From contig NZ_CANPWG010000038.1 of the NCBI RefSeq assembly GCF_947581915.1, positions 25,429-89,428 of the forward strand: a DNA stretch of 64,000 nucleotides. The letters run 5' to 3'. The position numbers and the translations under genes are program-made. The notes below the pieces were generated by a model. That model made no database searches. It was not told the DNA's origin and saw only the letters and a program-made list of their open reading frames with translations. The DNA comes from Candidatus Palauibacter scopulicola. GTDB taxonomy: Bacteria > Gemmatimonadota > Gemmatimonadetes > Palauibacterales > Palauibacteraceae. This document shows positions 52,688-60,363 of this stretch, piece by piece (within the stretch, counting starts at the first letter, position 1; every line of letters begins with the position of its first letter).

Positions 52688-52826
52688 TGACGGTAAGCCG
52701 ACGTCGGCCCTTCCTTCTGCGGCGCGACAGCGTGCGGCGGCCCGCCTTCGTCTTCATGCGCGCCCGGAATCCATGATCGCGAACGCGCTTTCTGTTGGTC
52801 GGCTTGCTGTATGTGGGCTTCCCCAT
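52653..52826 (-). CDS. rpmH: Ribosomal protein bL34, with C-terminal extension
   Basis: The 57-residue protein reads [20 protein letters not shown] and continues [20 protein letters not shown], the L34 signature. It then has a tail ([17 protein letters not shown]) about ten residues longer than usual. The last 35 bases overlap rnpA in another frame. Being short and overlapping, it is easy to miss. A strong minus-strand promoter lies ~57 bases upstream. Confidence 0.93.
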   Translation of the reverse strand: MGKPTYSKPTNRKRVRDHGFRARMKTKAGRRTLSRRRRKGRRRLTVSDAFRRKRRSR

Positions 52827-52882
52827 CTCACATCACCCGAGGCTTTCCGGTCATCTCACAGGCTTTTCGAGGCCAGCCCGGA

Positions 52883-52911
52883 AGTCTAGACGTGATGCGG
52901 GTTAGTGTCAA
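52883..52911 (-). promoter_or_regulatory. Promoter of the rpmH-rnpA-yidD-yidC operon
   Basis: On the minus strand TTGACA (52911-52906) is followed after exactly 17 bases by TAGACT (52888-52883). The -35 is perfect and the -10 matches four of six. It is divergent from the dnaA promoter in the same 238-base gap (52827-53064). Confidence 0.75.
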
Positions 52912-52988
52912 TTCGGAGCGCCCGCGCCGCGCTGCGCGCACACCTCCGCCCACGACCTGTGCACCCCGTGGCGAGGCGTTTCCGCTCG

Positions 52989-53018
52989 TTGACACTCGCC
53001 AGCGGATTCGCCTAAGAT
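52989..53018 (+). promoter_or_regulatory. Promoter of dnaA
   Basis: TTGACA (52989-52994) and TAAGAT (53013-53018) are separated by 18 bases, placing transcription start about 40 bases before the dnaA ATG. I found no convincing DnaA box in this gap, so autoregulation at this site is not supported by sequence. Confidence 0.7.
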
Positions 53019-53064
53019 CAGGGCCCCTATCCCACCGTCTTTTTCTCATGCCGGCGCGTCACGG

Positions 53065-54447
53065 ATGGAGCTGACTGCACACGAGGCCTGGATCAAGATT
53101 CGCGCGTCGGCGAAGCTCGTGCTCCCGGAGCAGACCTATCGCACCTGGCTCGGATCGACCGAGGCCGTTTCGCTTTCCGACGATACGCTCGTCGTCTCCG
53201 CGCCCACGCGCTTCGCGGTCGAATGGGTCGAGGACAAATACGGAACCCTCCTGCGCGACATCTCCGAGCGAGAACTCGGCGCGAGGCTTCGACTCCGCTT
53301 CGAACACAAGGGGGCCGAGGAGCGCCTCGACTTCCCGGAAATCACGGAACCCTACCCCGGCGACCCGGGTCACGCGCTGGCTTCGCAGACGCCGAATCGC
53401 GGCGGCCTTCCGGCGGCCGCGGCGCTCAACGAACGCTACACCTTTGCTCGCTTCGTCATCGGTGGCAGCAACGAACTCGCGGCCGCGGCCTCCGACCGCG
53501 TGGCCGCCGCGCCCGCCACGACGTACAACCCGCTCTTCATCTGGGGCGGCACCGGTCTCGGCAAGACGCACCTGATGCACGCGATCGGAAACACGATTCT
53601 CCGCCGGCTCCCGGACTGCCAGGTCGCTTACGTCCCCTCCGAGCAGTTCACGAACGAGATGATCGATGCGATCCGGACCGGGCAGACCGCCCTTTTCCGC
53701 GAGCGCTATCGCCGCATCGACGTCCTGCTCATCGACGACGTCCACTTCATCGCCAACAAGGAAGGGACGCAGGAGGAGTTCTTTCACACGTTCAACGCAC
53801 TCTATGACGCCAAGAAGCAGATCGTCATCACGAGCGACCGGCCCCCGCAGGACATCCCCGGGCTCCAGGAACGGCTCGTTTCCCGTTTCGAGTGGGGTCT
53901 CGTCACCGACATCCAGCCTCCCGACCTGGAGACGCGTTCCGCCATCCTCCGCAAGAAGGCCGACGAGGACGGGATCGAGATCGGCGACGACGTCATCGAG
54001 TACGTGGCGCGGAGTCGGCGTACCTCCGTCCGGCAACTCGAAGGGGCCCTCATCAAGCTCCTCGCCTTCAGCTCGCTCACCCGACGCGAGATCTCCCTCG
54101 ACATGGCGCGCGACGCACTGGGGCCCGAGGGCAACGACGCCGACGAACAGGTGATCGAGGTGTCCGCGGAGGAAGTCCGTGCCCGCATCGCCGCCTCCTG
54201 GGGCGTCTCGGTGGAGGCCCTCGTGTCAAAAAGGCGGAACCGGACCGTGACGGTCCCGCGGCAGGTCGCAATGTACCTCATCAAGACGCACCTCGACCTG
54301 CCCTATTCCGACATCGGCCACCTCTTCGGCGGCAGGAATCACTCGACCGTCATTCACTCCGTCAACAAGGTCGAGGCGGACATGGCGTCGGATCCCGCGC
54401 TTCGCGGCCGCGTCGGCCAGCTGCAGCAAGAGCTGTTTCGAACCTGA
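53065..54447 (+). CDS. dnaA: Chromosomal replication initiator DnaA
   Basis: The 460-residue protein has all four DnaA domains. Domain I is MELTAHEAWIKIRA to about residue 85, then a short domain II linker. The AAA+ domain III has Walker A GGTGLGKTHLMHA and Walker B LLIDDVHFIANK. The C-terminal domain IV ends with the box-recognition motif GGRNHSTVIHSVNKVE. It opens oriC and loads the helicase. The start ATG 53065 lacks a clear ribosome-binding site but matches the family start. The gene is divergent from rpmH and followed by oriC and dnaN. Confidence 0.97.
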   Translation: MELTAHEAWIKIRASAKLVLPEQTYRTWLGSTEAVSLSDDTLVVSAPTRFAVEWVEDKYGTLLRDISERELGARLRLRFEHKGAEERLDFPEITEPYPGDPGHALASQTPNRGGLPAAAALNERYTFARFVIGGSNELAAAASDRVAAAPATTYNPLFIWGGTGLGKTHLMHAIGNTILRRLPDCQVAYVPSEQFTNEMIDAIRTGQTALFRERYRRIDVLLIDDVHFIANKEGTQEEFFHTFNALYDAKKQIVITSDRPPQDIPGLQERLVSRFEWGLVTDIQPPDLETRSAILRKKADEDGIEIGDDVIEYVARSRRTSVRQLEGALIKLLAFSSLTRREISLDMARDALGPEGNDADEQVIEVSAEEVRARIAASWGVSVEALVSKRRNRTVTVPRQVAMYLIKTHLDLPYSDIGHLFGGRNHSTVIHSVNKVEADMASDPALRGRVGQLQQELFRT

Positions 54448-54729
54448 TGCCCCGTTCGTTCATTACCGTGTGCAAAATCGGACGAAGACCTGCTCCTTAC
54501 ACACACGTTCGGGTGTACGGTTCGCATGGCGACGCCGGGGTTTGGCCAGAGCTTCGACAACCGTGTCCGCGTGTCGACAGCGGCCGCAGCGTCCGAGGCC
54601 GCGGGAAACGTGGGGAACCCCGGAGTTTCGACACTTCGACAGGCTCTACTACTACTCTGTTGATACGCATATCATACGCAACCGTAGAACCCACGGTGGA
54701 AAACCCGAACCGATACCGGCGGAGTTGAA
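54448..54729. other. oriC: Probable oriC, dnaA-dnaN intergenic region
   Basis: This 282-base stretch between dnaA and dnaN has no gene and is the best origin candidate. No perfect TTATCCACA box occurs. I see 7-of-9 matches: TGTGCAAAA (54469-54477, minus strand), TTACACACA (54497-54505) and GGTGGAAAA (54695-54703, minus strand). TTCGACA also recurs (at 54552, 54627 and 54635), with a related GTCGACA at 54573. Directly after the last TTCGACA comes CTACTACTACT (54646-54656), a run of DnaA-trio type. Then follows the most A/T-rich part, with direct repeats of ATACGCA (54664-54670 and 54675-54681). This order (boxes, trios, unwinding site) is that of known bacterial origins. Confidence 0.75.
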
Positions 54730-55857
54730 ATGAGATTCTCGATCACCCGAGAGGCACTCCAGAAGGGGCTGGCGGCCAGCGCCGCCGCGGTCCCGACGCG
54801 AGCCGCTCTCCCGGTTCTCTCGAACATCCTGATCCATGCGGAGGACGACGCCGTGCGGCTGAGCGGCACGGACATGTCGATCTTCGTCTCGTTATCCGTG
54901 CCGGCCGAGGTCTCGGAAGGGGGCGTCGTGGCGCTGCCGGCGAGACAGCTCCTGGAAATCTCGCGCGTACTCGACGATGCGCCGGTGAAGTTCGCGGCCG
55001 CGGGCGGAGACGGCGAGGCGGCCGCGAACGGCGTGGACATCGAGTGCGGCCGGAGCAAGTTCCGCCTCTACGGACAAGCTCCGGACGAGTTCCCGGATTT
55101 CCCGGAGGTCGACTTCGCCGCCGGCTGGGAGATGTCCGCCGGCGAGCTGCAGACGCTGATCGAGCGGACGAGTTTCGCGGTCTCCACGGAGGACAGCCGA
55201 CCGATTCTGAACGGGATTCTGTGGCAGTTGCGCGACGCGGCCACGGTCATGGTCGCCACGAACGGCCACCGCCTCGCGAAGATGTCACGCGAGCTGGATG
55301 TCAGCGGCTCGCCGGCGGAGGTGGACCTGATCATTCCCCCCAAGGCGCTGAACCAGGTGCAGAAGCTGTATTCCGCCGACACCGTGGTTCAGGTCGCACG
55401 CTCGGAGAACCACCTGGCGTTCCGGTCGGAGGACCGCGAGGTCTTCACCTCGCTCATCGAAGGGCCGTATCCGAACTACGAACAAGTCATCCCGAAGGAC
55501 AACGACAAGGTTGCGACCGTGAACCGGGCGGCTCTCGAGACGGCCGTGCGGCGCGTCGCGGTGATGGCTGACGACTCGACGAGGCGGGTGCGCCTCTCGT
55601 TCAAGGCCGGCGACCTCGGGTTCAAGGTTCAGACGCCGGATCTCGGGGAAGCGGAGGACGCGCTTTCGCTGGACTACGAGGGCGAGGACATCCAGATCGG
55701 CTTCAATGCGACGTACCTGCTCGAGGTGTTGCGTCACATGCCGGAGGAGGATGTTCGAATGACGTTCAAGGCCCCGGAACGAGCGGCCACCTTCTCTCCC
55801 GCGAGCGGCGAACCGGATTATCTCTGCCTCGTCATGCCGCTGCGCATCCTGGACTGA
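54730..55857 (+). CDS. dnaN: DNA polymerase III beta sliding clamp
   Basis: The 375-residue protein has the three repeated clamp domains. The start MRFSITREALQKGLAASAAAV lies next to GGAG at 54721. SFAVSTEDSRPILNGILWQL and TNGHRLAKMSREL are in the middle. The end carries the clamp signature YLCLVMPLRI, a variant of the usual Y-L-x-M-P-M/V-R-L. It tethers the replicase to DNA. It follows oriC on the same strand as dnaA. Confidence 0.96.
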   Translation: MRFSITREALQKGLAASAAAVPTRAALPVLSNILIHAEDDAVRLSGTDMSIFVSLSVPAEVSEGGVVALPARQLLEISRVLDDAPVKFAAAGGDGEAAANGVDIECGRSKFRLYGQAPDEFPDFPEVDFAAGWEMSAGELQTLIERTSFAVSTEDSRPILNGILWQLRDAATVMVATNGHRLAKMSRELDVSGSPAEVDLIIPPKALNQVQKLYSADTVVQVARSENHLAFRSEDREVFTSLIEGPYPNYEQVIPKDNDKVATVNRAALETAVRRVAVMADDSTRRVRLSFKAGDLGFKVQTPDLGEAEDALSLDYEGEDIQIGFNATYLLEVLRHMPEEDVRMTFKAPERAATFSPASGEPDYLCLVMPLRILD

Positions 55858-55874
55858 CTCGCGTCGCGAACAGG

Positions 55875-56637
55875 ATGATGGCGTGCGCGACGTGCGGGCA
55901 CGAGAGCGCCGCGTTCGACCGCTGTCCATTCTGTGGAGCGGGGGCGGCCGGATCGAGGGAAGAGCGCGCGGGGGACGGGGAGCGTACGGGAGCGGTGAAC
56001 CTGCCCGCCTGGGAGGACCCGGCCGTGTCCTTCCCGCTGAACCTCATCGAGACGTGGCGCCGGAGCGTGTTCGAGCCCGGCGCCTTCTTCGCCGACGGGC
56101 CCTTCGAACGCGCCGCCGTGCGCCCGGTCCTCTACTATCTCCTGGTCAGCGTCCTCGCGGCCGCGCTCTCGCTGACCTGGGGTGCGTTGCTCCCGGCGAC
56201 CCAACCGGGCTTCGTGGAGACGCTCGCCGAGATCATGAACGTCGCCGTGCCGGAAGCCGCGGACACCGGCGGCTCCATCGGCAGACTCGCCGACTTCTTC
56301 CTCGCCCCCTTCTGGGCGGTGCTGTACCTCATCATCGCGAGCCTGGTCCTCCATGCGTTCGTGCTGGTGCTGGTCCCCGGGCGCCGAAGCCTCACGGCCA
56401 CGGTTCGCACCGTATGCTATGCATGCGGCCCGGGCGTATTCGCCATCGTCCCGTTCATCGGCGGCTGGGTGGCGGGCATCTGGGGAGTCGTGCTGACCGT
56501 GATCGGCCTGCGGGAGGCGCACCGGACCACCACCGGGGAGAGCCTTCGCCGCATGGCTGCTGGCGGCCGCCCTGCCGGTCGCCTTCCTGCTGCTGGGCGT
56601 CCTGCTCGTCATTGCCCGTGTGGCAAGCGGGATTTGA
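55875..56637 (+). CDS. Zinc-ribbon Yip1-like membrane protein, broken by a frameshift near 56,535-56,538
   Basis: The protein opens with a CxxC-CxxC zinc ribbon (MACATCGHESAAFDRCPFCG). A Yip1-type membrane domain follows (FEPGAFFADGPFERAAVRPV, FFLAPFWAVLYLIIASLVLH, VCYACGPGVFAIVPFIGGW). After GLREAHRTTTG the frame turns into low-complexity basic sequence, while the +2 frame reads RAFAAWLLAAALPVAFLLLG, a perfect last membrane helix, ending at TGA 56635-56637. Removing one G from GGGG (56535-56538) joins the two. The unbroken product would be ~253 residues. Either a real frameshift or a base-call error. As it stands, the ORF runs into the Nudix gene. Confidence 0.75.
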
Positions 56638-57353
56638 CTCCGCGGCCCGCCGCCACGGTCGTCGTCGCGACCCAGGCGCCCGCCGGGTTGGAGTTCCTCC
56701 TGCTTCAGCGCCCCGCCGATGCCCGGTTCGGGGCCGGGGCGTGGGCCTTTCCGGGTGGTGCGATCGACGCGGATGACGCCCGCGCGACGTGGACGGACCG
56801 ACTCCCGGGCGTAGGCGAAGCCGCGGCGTGCGTGGCGGCGTTGCGAGAACTGTTCGAGGAGACGGGCATCATGCCGGCGCCGCTTCGCGGCATCGGATCG
56901 GACGCGCTCACCGGAGCCCGCCGAGCGTTGCTCGCGGAGAGCATCCCCTTCTCGCAGGTGGCGGAGCGGCTCGAACTCGATTTTTCGTCCACGCGCATGG
57001 CGTACTTCGCCCGCTGGATCACACCGCGCGGTGCGGCGCTGAGATTCGACACCCGCTTCTTCCTCCTCTGGCTGGAGGAGCGGCCGCGTCGCGTGCGTCT
57101 CACGCCGGAACACGAGGCGGCGATCTGGACGACGCCCGCCGCGGCACTCCGGCGCTTCTCCGCCGGCCGGCTGCCCATGATGTTCCCGACGACGCGGACG
57201 ATCGAGCGCCTCGCCGGCTTCCGGTCGGTCGAGGATGCCATGACGGCGCTCGGCGACGTGCATGTGGAGCCCGCGCTGGTCAGACTCGGCGTCGGTGAGC
57301 AGGGGGTCACACCCCTCGCTCCCGGAGACCCCGGATACGACGAAGTCTCGTGA
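56634..57353 (+). CDS. Nudix hydrolase, NUDT7/NUDT19-like
   Basis: The 239-residue protein has the long-insert Nudix box of the NUDT19 group: WAFPGGAIDADDARATW, then VAALRELFEETGIMPAP with the REXXEE core. Relatives hydrolyse CoA or acyl-CoA. If the frameshift in the previous gene is corrected, the TTG at 56634 overlaps its stop (TTGA) as start. In the sequence as given, the frame is continuous with the Yip1-like part, so callers will report one 492-residue fusion (55,875-57,353). The stop overlaps the GTG of the MBL gene. Confidence 0.8.
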   Translation: MTPRPAATVVVATQAPAGLEFLLLQRPADARFGAGAWAFPGGAIDADDARATWTDRLPGVGEAAACVAALRELFEETGIMPAPLRGIGSDALTGARRALLAESIPFSQVAERLELDFSSTRMAYFARWITPRGAALRFDTRFFLLWLEERPRRVRLTPEHEAAIWTTPAAALRRFSAGRLPMMFPTTRTIERLAGFRSVEDAMTALGDVHVEPALVRLGVGEQGVTPLAPGDPGYDEVS

Positions 57354-58159
57354 CCTCCGGCGCCGTGCACCGGGAATACGTCTCCCGGCACGGACCGGGC
57401 GTCACGGCGGTGCGCGCCGACAACCCGGGCGCGCTCACCCTGACCGGGACGCAGACGTACGTGATCGGGACCGGGCCGCTGATCGTCCTGGATCCCGGAC
57501 CGCGGGACGAAGCGCACCTGGGCCGCGTCGAAGACGTGATCGCCGGACGACTCGTGGCGGCGGTCTGCCTGACGCACGCCCACGCGGACCACGCGGCGTC
57601 CGCCGCCGAGGCCGCCGCCCGCTGGGGAGAACTCCGCGCATCCGCCGCCACCCTCGACCGCGTGGGGTCGCCGGGCCGCGCGCTGGCGGATGACGAGACC
57701 CTGGAGCCCGGAGAGGGGTTCCGCCTGCGGGCGATCCCTGCGCCGGGTCATTCCGCGGACCACCTCTGCTACCTGCTCGAACCGTCGCGCAGCCTCTTCA
57801 CGGGGGACCTCGTACTCGGAGAAGGGAGCACCATGATCGCCCACCCGGACGGGTCCGTCGAAGCCTACCTCGCGAGTCTCGCCCGCCTCGCGGCTCTCCG
57901 TCCCGAGCGCCTGCTCCCGGGACACGGCCCGCCCGTTGACGACGCGCTGGCGCGGCTCGAAGAATGCCGCACGCACCGGCTGCAGCGCGTGGCGTCGGTC
58001 CGGCGGGCGCTGGAGGCCGGCGGCCGAACCACGGCGGGGATCCGGGCCGCGGTCTACGGGGATCTTCCCGCCTCGCACCACGCGGCGGCGGACCTCACGA
58101 TCCGCGCCTACCTCGCCTACCTCGGGGAGACATCCTCGTCGATCAGCCGCCGGAGATAG
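57350..58159 (+). CDS. Metallo-beta-lactamase fold hydrolase (LACTB2-like)
   Basis: The 269-residue protein has the metal motif CLTHAHADHAASAAEAA (HxHxDH). Later ligands are PAPGHSADHLCYLLE, FTGDLVLGEG and LLPGHGPPVDD. A C-terminal helical segment (HHAAADLTIRAYLAYL) follows, as in the LACTB2/RNase-like group. The GTG start overlaps the Nudix stop (GTGA). Its 3' end overlaps the convergent mutY by 43 bases, so the two stops interleave. Confidence 0.85.
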   Translation: MTSGAVHREYVSRHGPGVTAVRADNPGALTLTGTQTYVIGTGPLIVLDPGPRDEAHLGRVEDVIAGRLVAAVCLTHAHADHAASAAEAAARWGELRASAATLDRVGSPGRALADDETLEPGEGFRLRAIPAPGHSADHLCYLLEPSRSLFTGDLVLGEGSTMIAHPDGSVEAYLASLARLAALRPERLLPGHGPPVDDALARLEECRTHRLQRVASVRRALEAGGRTTAGIRAAVYGDLPASHHAAADLTIRAYLAYLGETSSSISRRR

Positions 58160-59202
58160 GCCGGAAACGCGAGATCGCCGAACTCCCCTGCGCCCACCCA
58201 GCGGTGCGGCCGCCGCTGCGCGACCTCGCCGGATCGCCACCGGGCCCCATGCACCGCGAGCCGCAGACGGAAATGGCTGAACGTATGACTCAGCACGCGG
58301 ATCTCCTCGCCCACGCGACAGTCGAGACCGTACCGTTCCAGGAGAGCGCTGGTGAGCGCTGCGGCGGTCGTCGTCGTCGAGGATAACCGGACGGAGGGAA
58401 AGTCCCACAGGCCGCCCAGGAGCCCGTCCGACGGTCGCCGCAACACGAGCACCCGTCCGCCACGGCGGACCACCGCCGCCGCCTCGACCCGCTCGGGCGA
58501 TCGAGCGCGCCGCTTCCGCGCGGGCCGCTGCCCGACGGTACCCCGTCGCAGCGCCTGACATCGATTCGACAGCGGGCACGCTCCGCAGCGCGGGCCGCGC
58601 GGCGTACAGACCGCGCTCCCAAGATCCATCAGCGCCTGGTTCACATCGCCGGGACGGTCCGGGGCCGCACCGAGGAGGTTGCGCGCGGCCCGGTCGAGCT
58701 CGGAGGGAGAGGCCGTCTCGAGATCGCCCAGGCGCGACAGAACGCGGCGTGCGTTCCCATCGACCGCGGGCTCCGGCAGCCCGTACGCGACGCTGGCGAC
58801 GGCGCCCGCCGTATACGGGCCCACCCCCGGGAGCGTCCGCAGCTCCGACACCGCCCGCGGGATCCGGCCGCCGTACTCCGACACCACGCGCCGCGCCGCC
58901 CGCCGCAGGTTGCGGGCCCGCGCGTAGTACCCCAATCCCTCCCAGAGGCCGAGGACCTCGTCCTCTTCCGCTTCCGCGAGCGTCCGAACGTCGGGAAAGC
59001 GATCCATGAACCGCCGATGGTACGGCGCCGCCGTCTCCACGCGCGTCTGCTGCGCCATGACCTCGGCCACGAGGATCGCGTAGGGATCCCGCTCTCCGCG
59101 CCAGGCGACGTCGTCGCGCCGCCGCGCGTCGAACCATTCCAGCAGCGACGCCGCTACCGCGGAGTCCCCGGGGTCAGGGCGTGGCTTCGGGAAAGACGCC
59201 AT
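58117..59202 (-). CDS. mutY: A/G-specific adenine DNA glycosylase MutY
   Basis: The 361-residue protein has the helix-hairpin-helix glycosylase core. VMAQQTRVETAAPYHRRFM holds the catalytic glutamate, LPGVGPYTAGAVASVAYG is the hairpin, VDGNARRVLSRL carries the aspartate, and CTPRGPRCGACPLSNRC binds [4Fe-4S]. A Nudix-like 8-oxoG recognition domain ends the protein (LGGLWDFPSV, VLSHTFSHFRL). It removes adenine opposite 8-oxoguanine. The ATG 59202 lies inside dapF (29-base overlap), giving coupled translation. Confidence 0.95.
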   Translation of the reverse strand: MASFPKPRPDPGDSAVAASLLEWFDARRRDDVAWRGERDPYAILVAEVMAQQTRVETAAPYHRRFMDRFPDVRTLAEAEEDEVLGLWEGLGYYARARNLRRAARRVVSEYGGRIPRAVSELRTLPGVGPYTAGAVASVAYGLPEPAVDGNARRVLSRLGDLETASPSELDRAARNLLGAAPDRPGDVNQALMDLGSAVCTPRGPRCGACPLSNRCQALRRGTVGQRPARKRRARSPERVEAAAVVRRGGRVLVLRRPSDGLLGGLWDFPSVRLSSTTTTAAALTSALLERYGLDCRVGEEIRVLSHTFSHFRLRLAVHGARWRSGEVAQRRPHRWVGAGEFGDLAFPAYLRRLIDEDVSPR

Positions 59203-59977
59203 CGAAGATGAACACCGCCGGTCCGCTGAGGCGGATCCGCCCAGCCTCGAGGAACTCCACCGTCAACGCGGCCCCGGATCGGGCGAGGAACTCGACCCGG
59301 TCCCCCGCCTCGCCCGCGGCCCGGAGGGCGAACGCCGCCGCCATGCAGCCGCTGCCGCAGGCGAGCGTCTCCCCCTCCACGCCGCGTTCGAAGGTGCGGA
59401 TGAGCGCCGCCCGTCCGTCGCGGGCGACGAGGTGCACATTCGCCCCTCCCGGACCGACATCTTCCCGCCACCGCAGGGGTCGGCAGAGATCGTCGAAGTC
59501 CTCCACGTCAACCGACGGGACGGGGACCACGAGGTGCGCCGTCCCCATCCGCACGAGCCAGGCGTCCCGCCCCCGCTGCGGTCCGGTCCCGATGGGCACG
59601 CGCAACTCGCGTTCGACGCGGGCGTCGAGCGCGTATTCCAGCGCCACGCCGTCCGCCCGCACCCGCGCCAGGATCTCACCGTCGTCCGTCGCGAGGATGT
59701 GATCGGGGGGCACGAGCCCCCGGTCCACCGCGTAGCGCGCCGCGCAACGCGAACCGTTCCCGCAGGTGGCAAACTCGGAGCCATCGCGGTTGAAGAACCG
59801 GAGGCGGACGACTTCTTCGCTCAGGCTTCGGACGGTGATCAACCCGTCCACGCCGACGCCCGTCGCGCGGGGGCACAGCGCGGCGGCCAGGGCCCCCGCA
59901 TCCCGGAGCCCCAGTTCTTCGCCGCGCACGATCACGAAATCGTTGCCGGCTCCGGTGTATTTGCTGAATAACGACAT
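59174..59977 (-). CDS. dapF: Diaminopimelate epimerase
   Basis: The 267-residue protein has two symmetrical halves, each with a catalytic cysteine: ATCGNGSRCAARYA and LACGSGCMAAAFAL. It opens with the typical FSKYTGAGNDFVIV. It makes meso-diaminopimelate for lysine and peptidoglycan. The second motif reads ACGSGC rather than the common ACGTGA, a small change. The start ATG 59977 has no strong ribosome-binding site. A minus-strand terminator-like hairpin (60006-60038) sits about 30 bases upstream, so dapF may be controlled by read-through. Confidence 0.93.
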   Translation of the reverse strand: MSLFSKYTGAGNDFVIVRGEELGLRDAGALAAALCPRATGVGVDGLITVRSLSEEVVRLRFFNRDGSEFATCGNGSRCAARYAVDRGLVPPDHILATDDGEILARVRADGVALEYALDARVERELRVPIGTGPQRGRDAWLVRMGTAHLVVPVPSVDVEDFDDLCRPLRWREDVGPGGANVHLVARDGRAALIRTFERGVEGETLACGSGCMAAAFALRAAGEAGDRVEFLARSGAALTVEFLEAGRIRLSGPAVFIFDGVFPEATP

Positions 59978-60005
59978 TTTCAGAGCGGAGGGGGGATGAA
60001 AACGA

Positions 60006-60038
60006 AGCCGGCCGCGAGCGTGAAACCCGCGGCCGGCT
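60006..60038 (-). terminator. Terminator-like hairpin between the small ORF and dapF
   Basis: AGCCGGCCGCG (60006-60016) and CGCGGCCGGCT (60028-60038) pair perfectly over 11 bases. On the minus strand TCGTTTTC follows, partly T-rich. This fits an intrinsic terminator or attenuator in front of dapF. Confidence 0.6.
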
Positions 60039-60133
60039 CTTGTCTCAACCGAAACCTGACTCGACGCGACGCCGGCGAGGCACCGCAGCTTTCAGGTCGG
60101 CGCATGTCTCGAGCGCCACCGGTTCAGGACCGG

Positions 60134-60199
60134 TTACGCTGCCTCGAGGCGATCGCTTGCCCGTGCCGAGTCAGACCCGGTTCTCCATCCTTCAGACAC
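60134..60199 (-). CDS. Possible 21-residue small protein or leader peptide with an extended ribosome-binding site
   Basis: GTG 60199 is preceded at 7 bases by AAGGAGGTGATC (60213-60202), twelve bases fully complementary to the 3' end of 16S rRNA. The peptide is VSEGWRTGSDSARASDRLEA plus a final A, with TAA overlapping a hairpin. No homologue is known to me. The unusually good site and the following terminator-like hairpin suggest a real short transcript. Peptide conservation would be needed to prove it. Confidence 0.4.
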   Translation of the reverse strand: MSEGWRTGSDSARASDRLEAA

Positions 60200-60363
60200 T
60201 AGATCACCTCCTTCCAAAGGGTTCACGGACAGGGCACAGAAACACCTGCTGTGCGCCATGATGCCGTCCGCTCGCCCGTGCGGCAAGTTTTTTCGCTTTT
60301 GCCGCGGCCTGCTAACCCCGTCACCTTGCGTGAGAATCATGCCGGCCAGACGGCGAGGGGGAG

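Larger units (their letters stand above)
59978..60363. other. 386-base region between dapF and the DUF1707 gene
   Basis: This holds no ordinary gene. On the minus strand, in order, it has a possible promoter (TTGCCG, 17 bases, CATCAT, near 60255-60285) and a hairpin (GCACAG/CTGTGC near 60235-60255). A very strong ribosome-binding sequence, a 21-codon ORF (60199-60134), a hairpin over its stop (60118-60134) and a terminator-like stem (60038-60006) follow. The plus strand near 60350 has GAGGGGGAG for the next gene. Confidence 0.55.

Noticed and set aside
55875..57353. True Yip1-Nudix fusion protein
   Set aside because: The bridge is low-complexity while another frame gives the expected last membrane helix and a stop overlapping a Nudix start.
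60202..60213. 3' end of a 16S rRNA gene (GATCACCTCCTT)
   Set aside because: Only twelve bases match and nothing rRNA-like precedes them; read on the other strand they are a ribosome-binding site at the right distance from GTG.
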